Assembly (NCBI GenBank): GCA_022266195.1
Contig: WHVY01000005.1
Location: forward strand, 3,906,001 to 3,970,000
Reading direction: 5' to 3'
DNA length: 64,000 nt
Origin: Tetranychus cinnabarinus
Lineage: Eukaryota > Arthropoda > Arachnida > Trombidiformes > Tetranychidae
In this document: one piece after another, positions 63,747 through 64,000 of the stretch
Layout of the letters: each line of letters starts with the position of its first letter
Position numbering within the stretch: position 1 is the stretch's first letter
Made by a program: the position numbers and the translations under genes
Notes under the pieces: generated by a model
Seen by the model: only the letters and a program-made list of their open reading frames with translations
What the model was told of the DNA's origin: nothing
Databases searched by the model: none

Positions 63747-64000
63747 ATATATTAGGGTGTCAAATAAGTTTTGCGGTTGGGTATGAAGTTTAGCTTAGAA
63801 TCGACTGAAATTTCATCTAATCAAATTATGGACTCGTAGTATTAAAATATCGTTTTACTTTTTTAAATTGAATAATTGATGTCGTTTTAGTGAGCGTCCG
63901 AAAATTTATAGCGAAAAAATCGACAAAATTGATTTTGACCTCCGTTCCTGAATAGACCTAGTCTTCTTTGAATGAATTTTCTAAAAATTAAGATAGATTG
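63747..64000 (+). mobile_element. Mariner-like terminal sequence, cut by the window edge
   Basis: TATATTAGGGTGTCAAATAA and the following GTTTTGCGGTTGG read like the end of a mariner-family element: TA, then a purine-start terminal repeat containing CAAATAAG. No transposase frame is visible in the remaining 220 bp, and the other end, if any, is outside the window. Just to the left, CCTAATATA (63733-63741) mirrors TATATTAGG (63747-63755). Confidence 0.4.

Noticed and set aside
1..64000. tRNA genes, rRNA, CRISPR arrays
   Set aside because: No convincing tRNA B-box with matching A-box and stem, no rRNA core sequence and no regularly spaced direct repeats were seen. The DNA is eukaryotic.

Overview
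The window is AT-rich nuclear DNA of an animal. Every gene but one is split by spliceosomal GT-AG introns, and the proteins are animal types: an arthropod-style GH18 chitinase with peritrophin-A chitin-binding domains, a mitochondrial ACSF2-type acyl-CoA synthetase, an HSP10 chaperonin and a sidestep-family adhesion receptor. The codon and base composition and the giant chitinase suggest a chelicerate, perhaps a spider mite. That is inference from pattern, not a database match.

Layout. (1) 383-1098 (-): the last two exons of an unrecognised gene, ending in an acidic Asp/Asn-rich tail. (2) 1.1-6.0 kb: AT-rich DNA without a confident gene, but with two competing candidates for the missing first exon of the chitinase. 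(3) 6032-14355 (+): a chitinase of at least 2,300 residues in six recognised exons. Its GH18 domain is followed by two CBM14 domains, about 1,700 residues of Pro/Gln/His/Asn/Ser/Thr-rich linker, and a third CBM14 at the C-terminus. (4) 15000-17628 (-): a complete nine-exon ACSF2-like gene, convergent with the chitinase. (5) 18322-18710 (-): HSP10, whose first coding exon is only the ATG. (6) 19144-20115 (+): an intronless gene, divergent from HSP10, for a single-pass membrane protein with a glycosylated stalk. Its C-terminal domain tentatively resembles phage tail-fibre or collar-like domains. (7) About 23.4-41.4 kb (-): the 3' half of a sidestep-family receptor gene (last Ig domain, FN3, TM, cytoplasmic tail) with introns of up to 8.7 kb and a 22-nt microexon. 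(8) 41.4-64 kb: no Ig exon was found. This is probably one long intron of the same gene. It holds a 546-bp Tc1-like MITE, a degenerate tandem repeat and, at the right edge, a mariner-like terminal sequence.

The genes are not a functional cluster. They are independent housekeeping (HSP10, ACSF2), cuticle/peritrophic matrix (chitinase) and neural adhesion (sidestep-like) genes. Exon boundaries were derived by hand from splice consensus, reading phase and protein-family continuity. All internal joins of the ACSF2, HSP10, chitinase and sidestep-like models keep frame.
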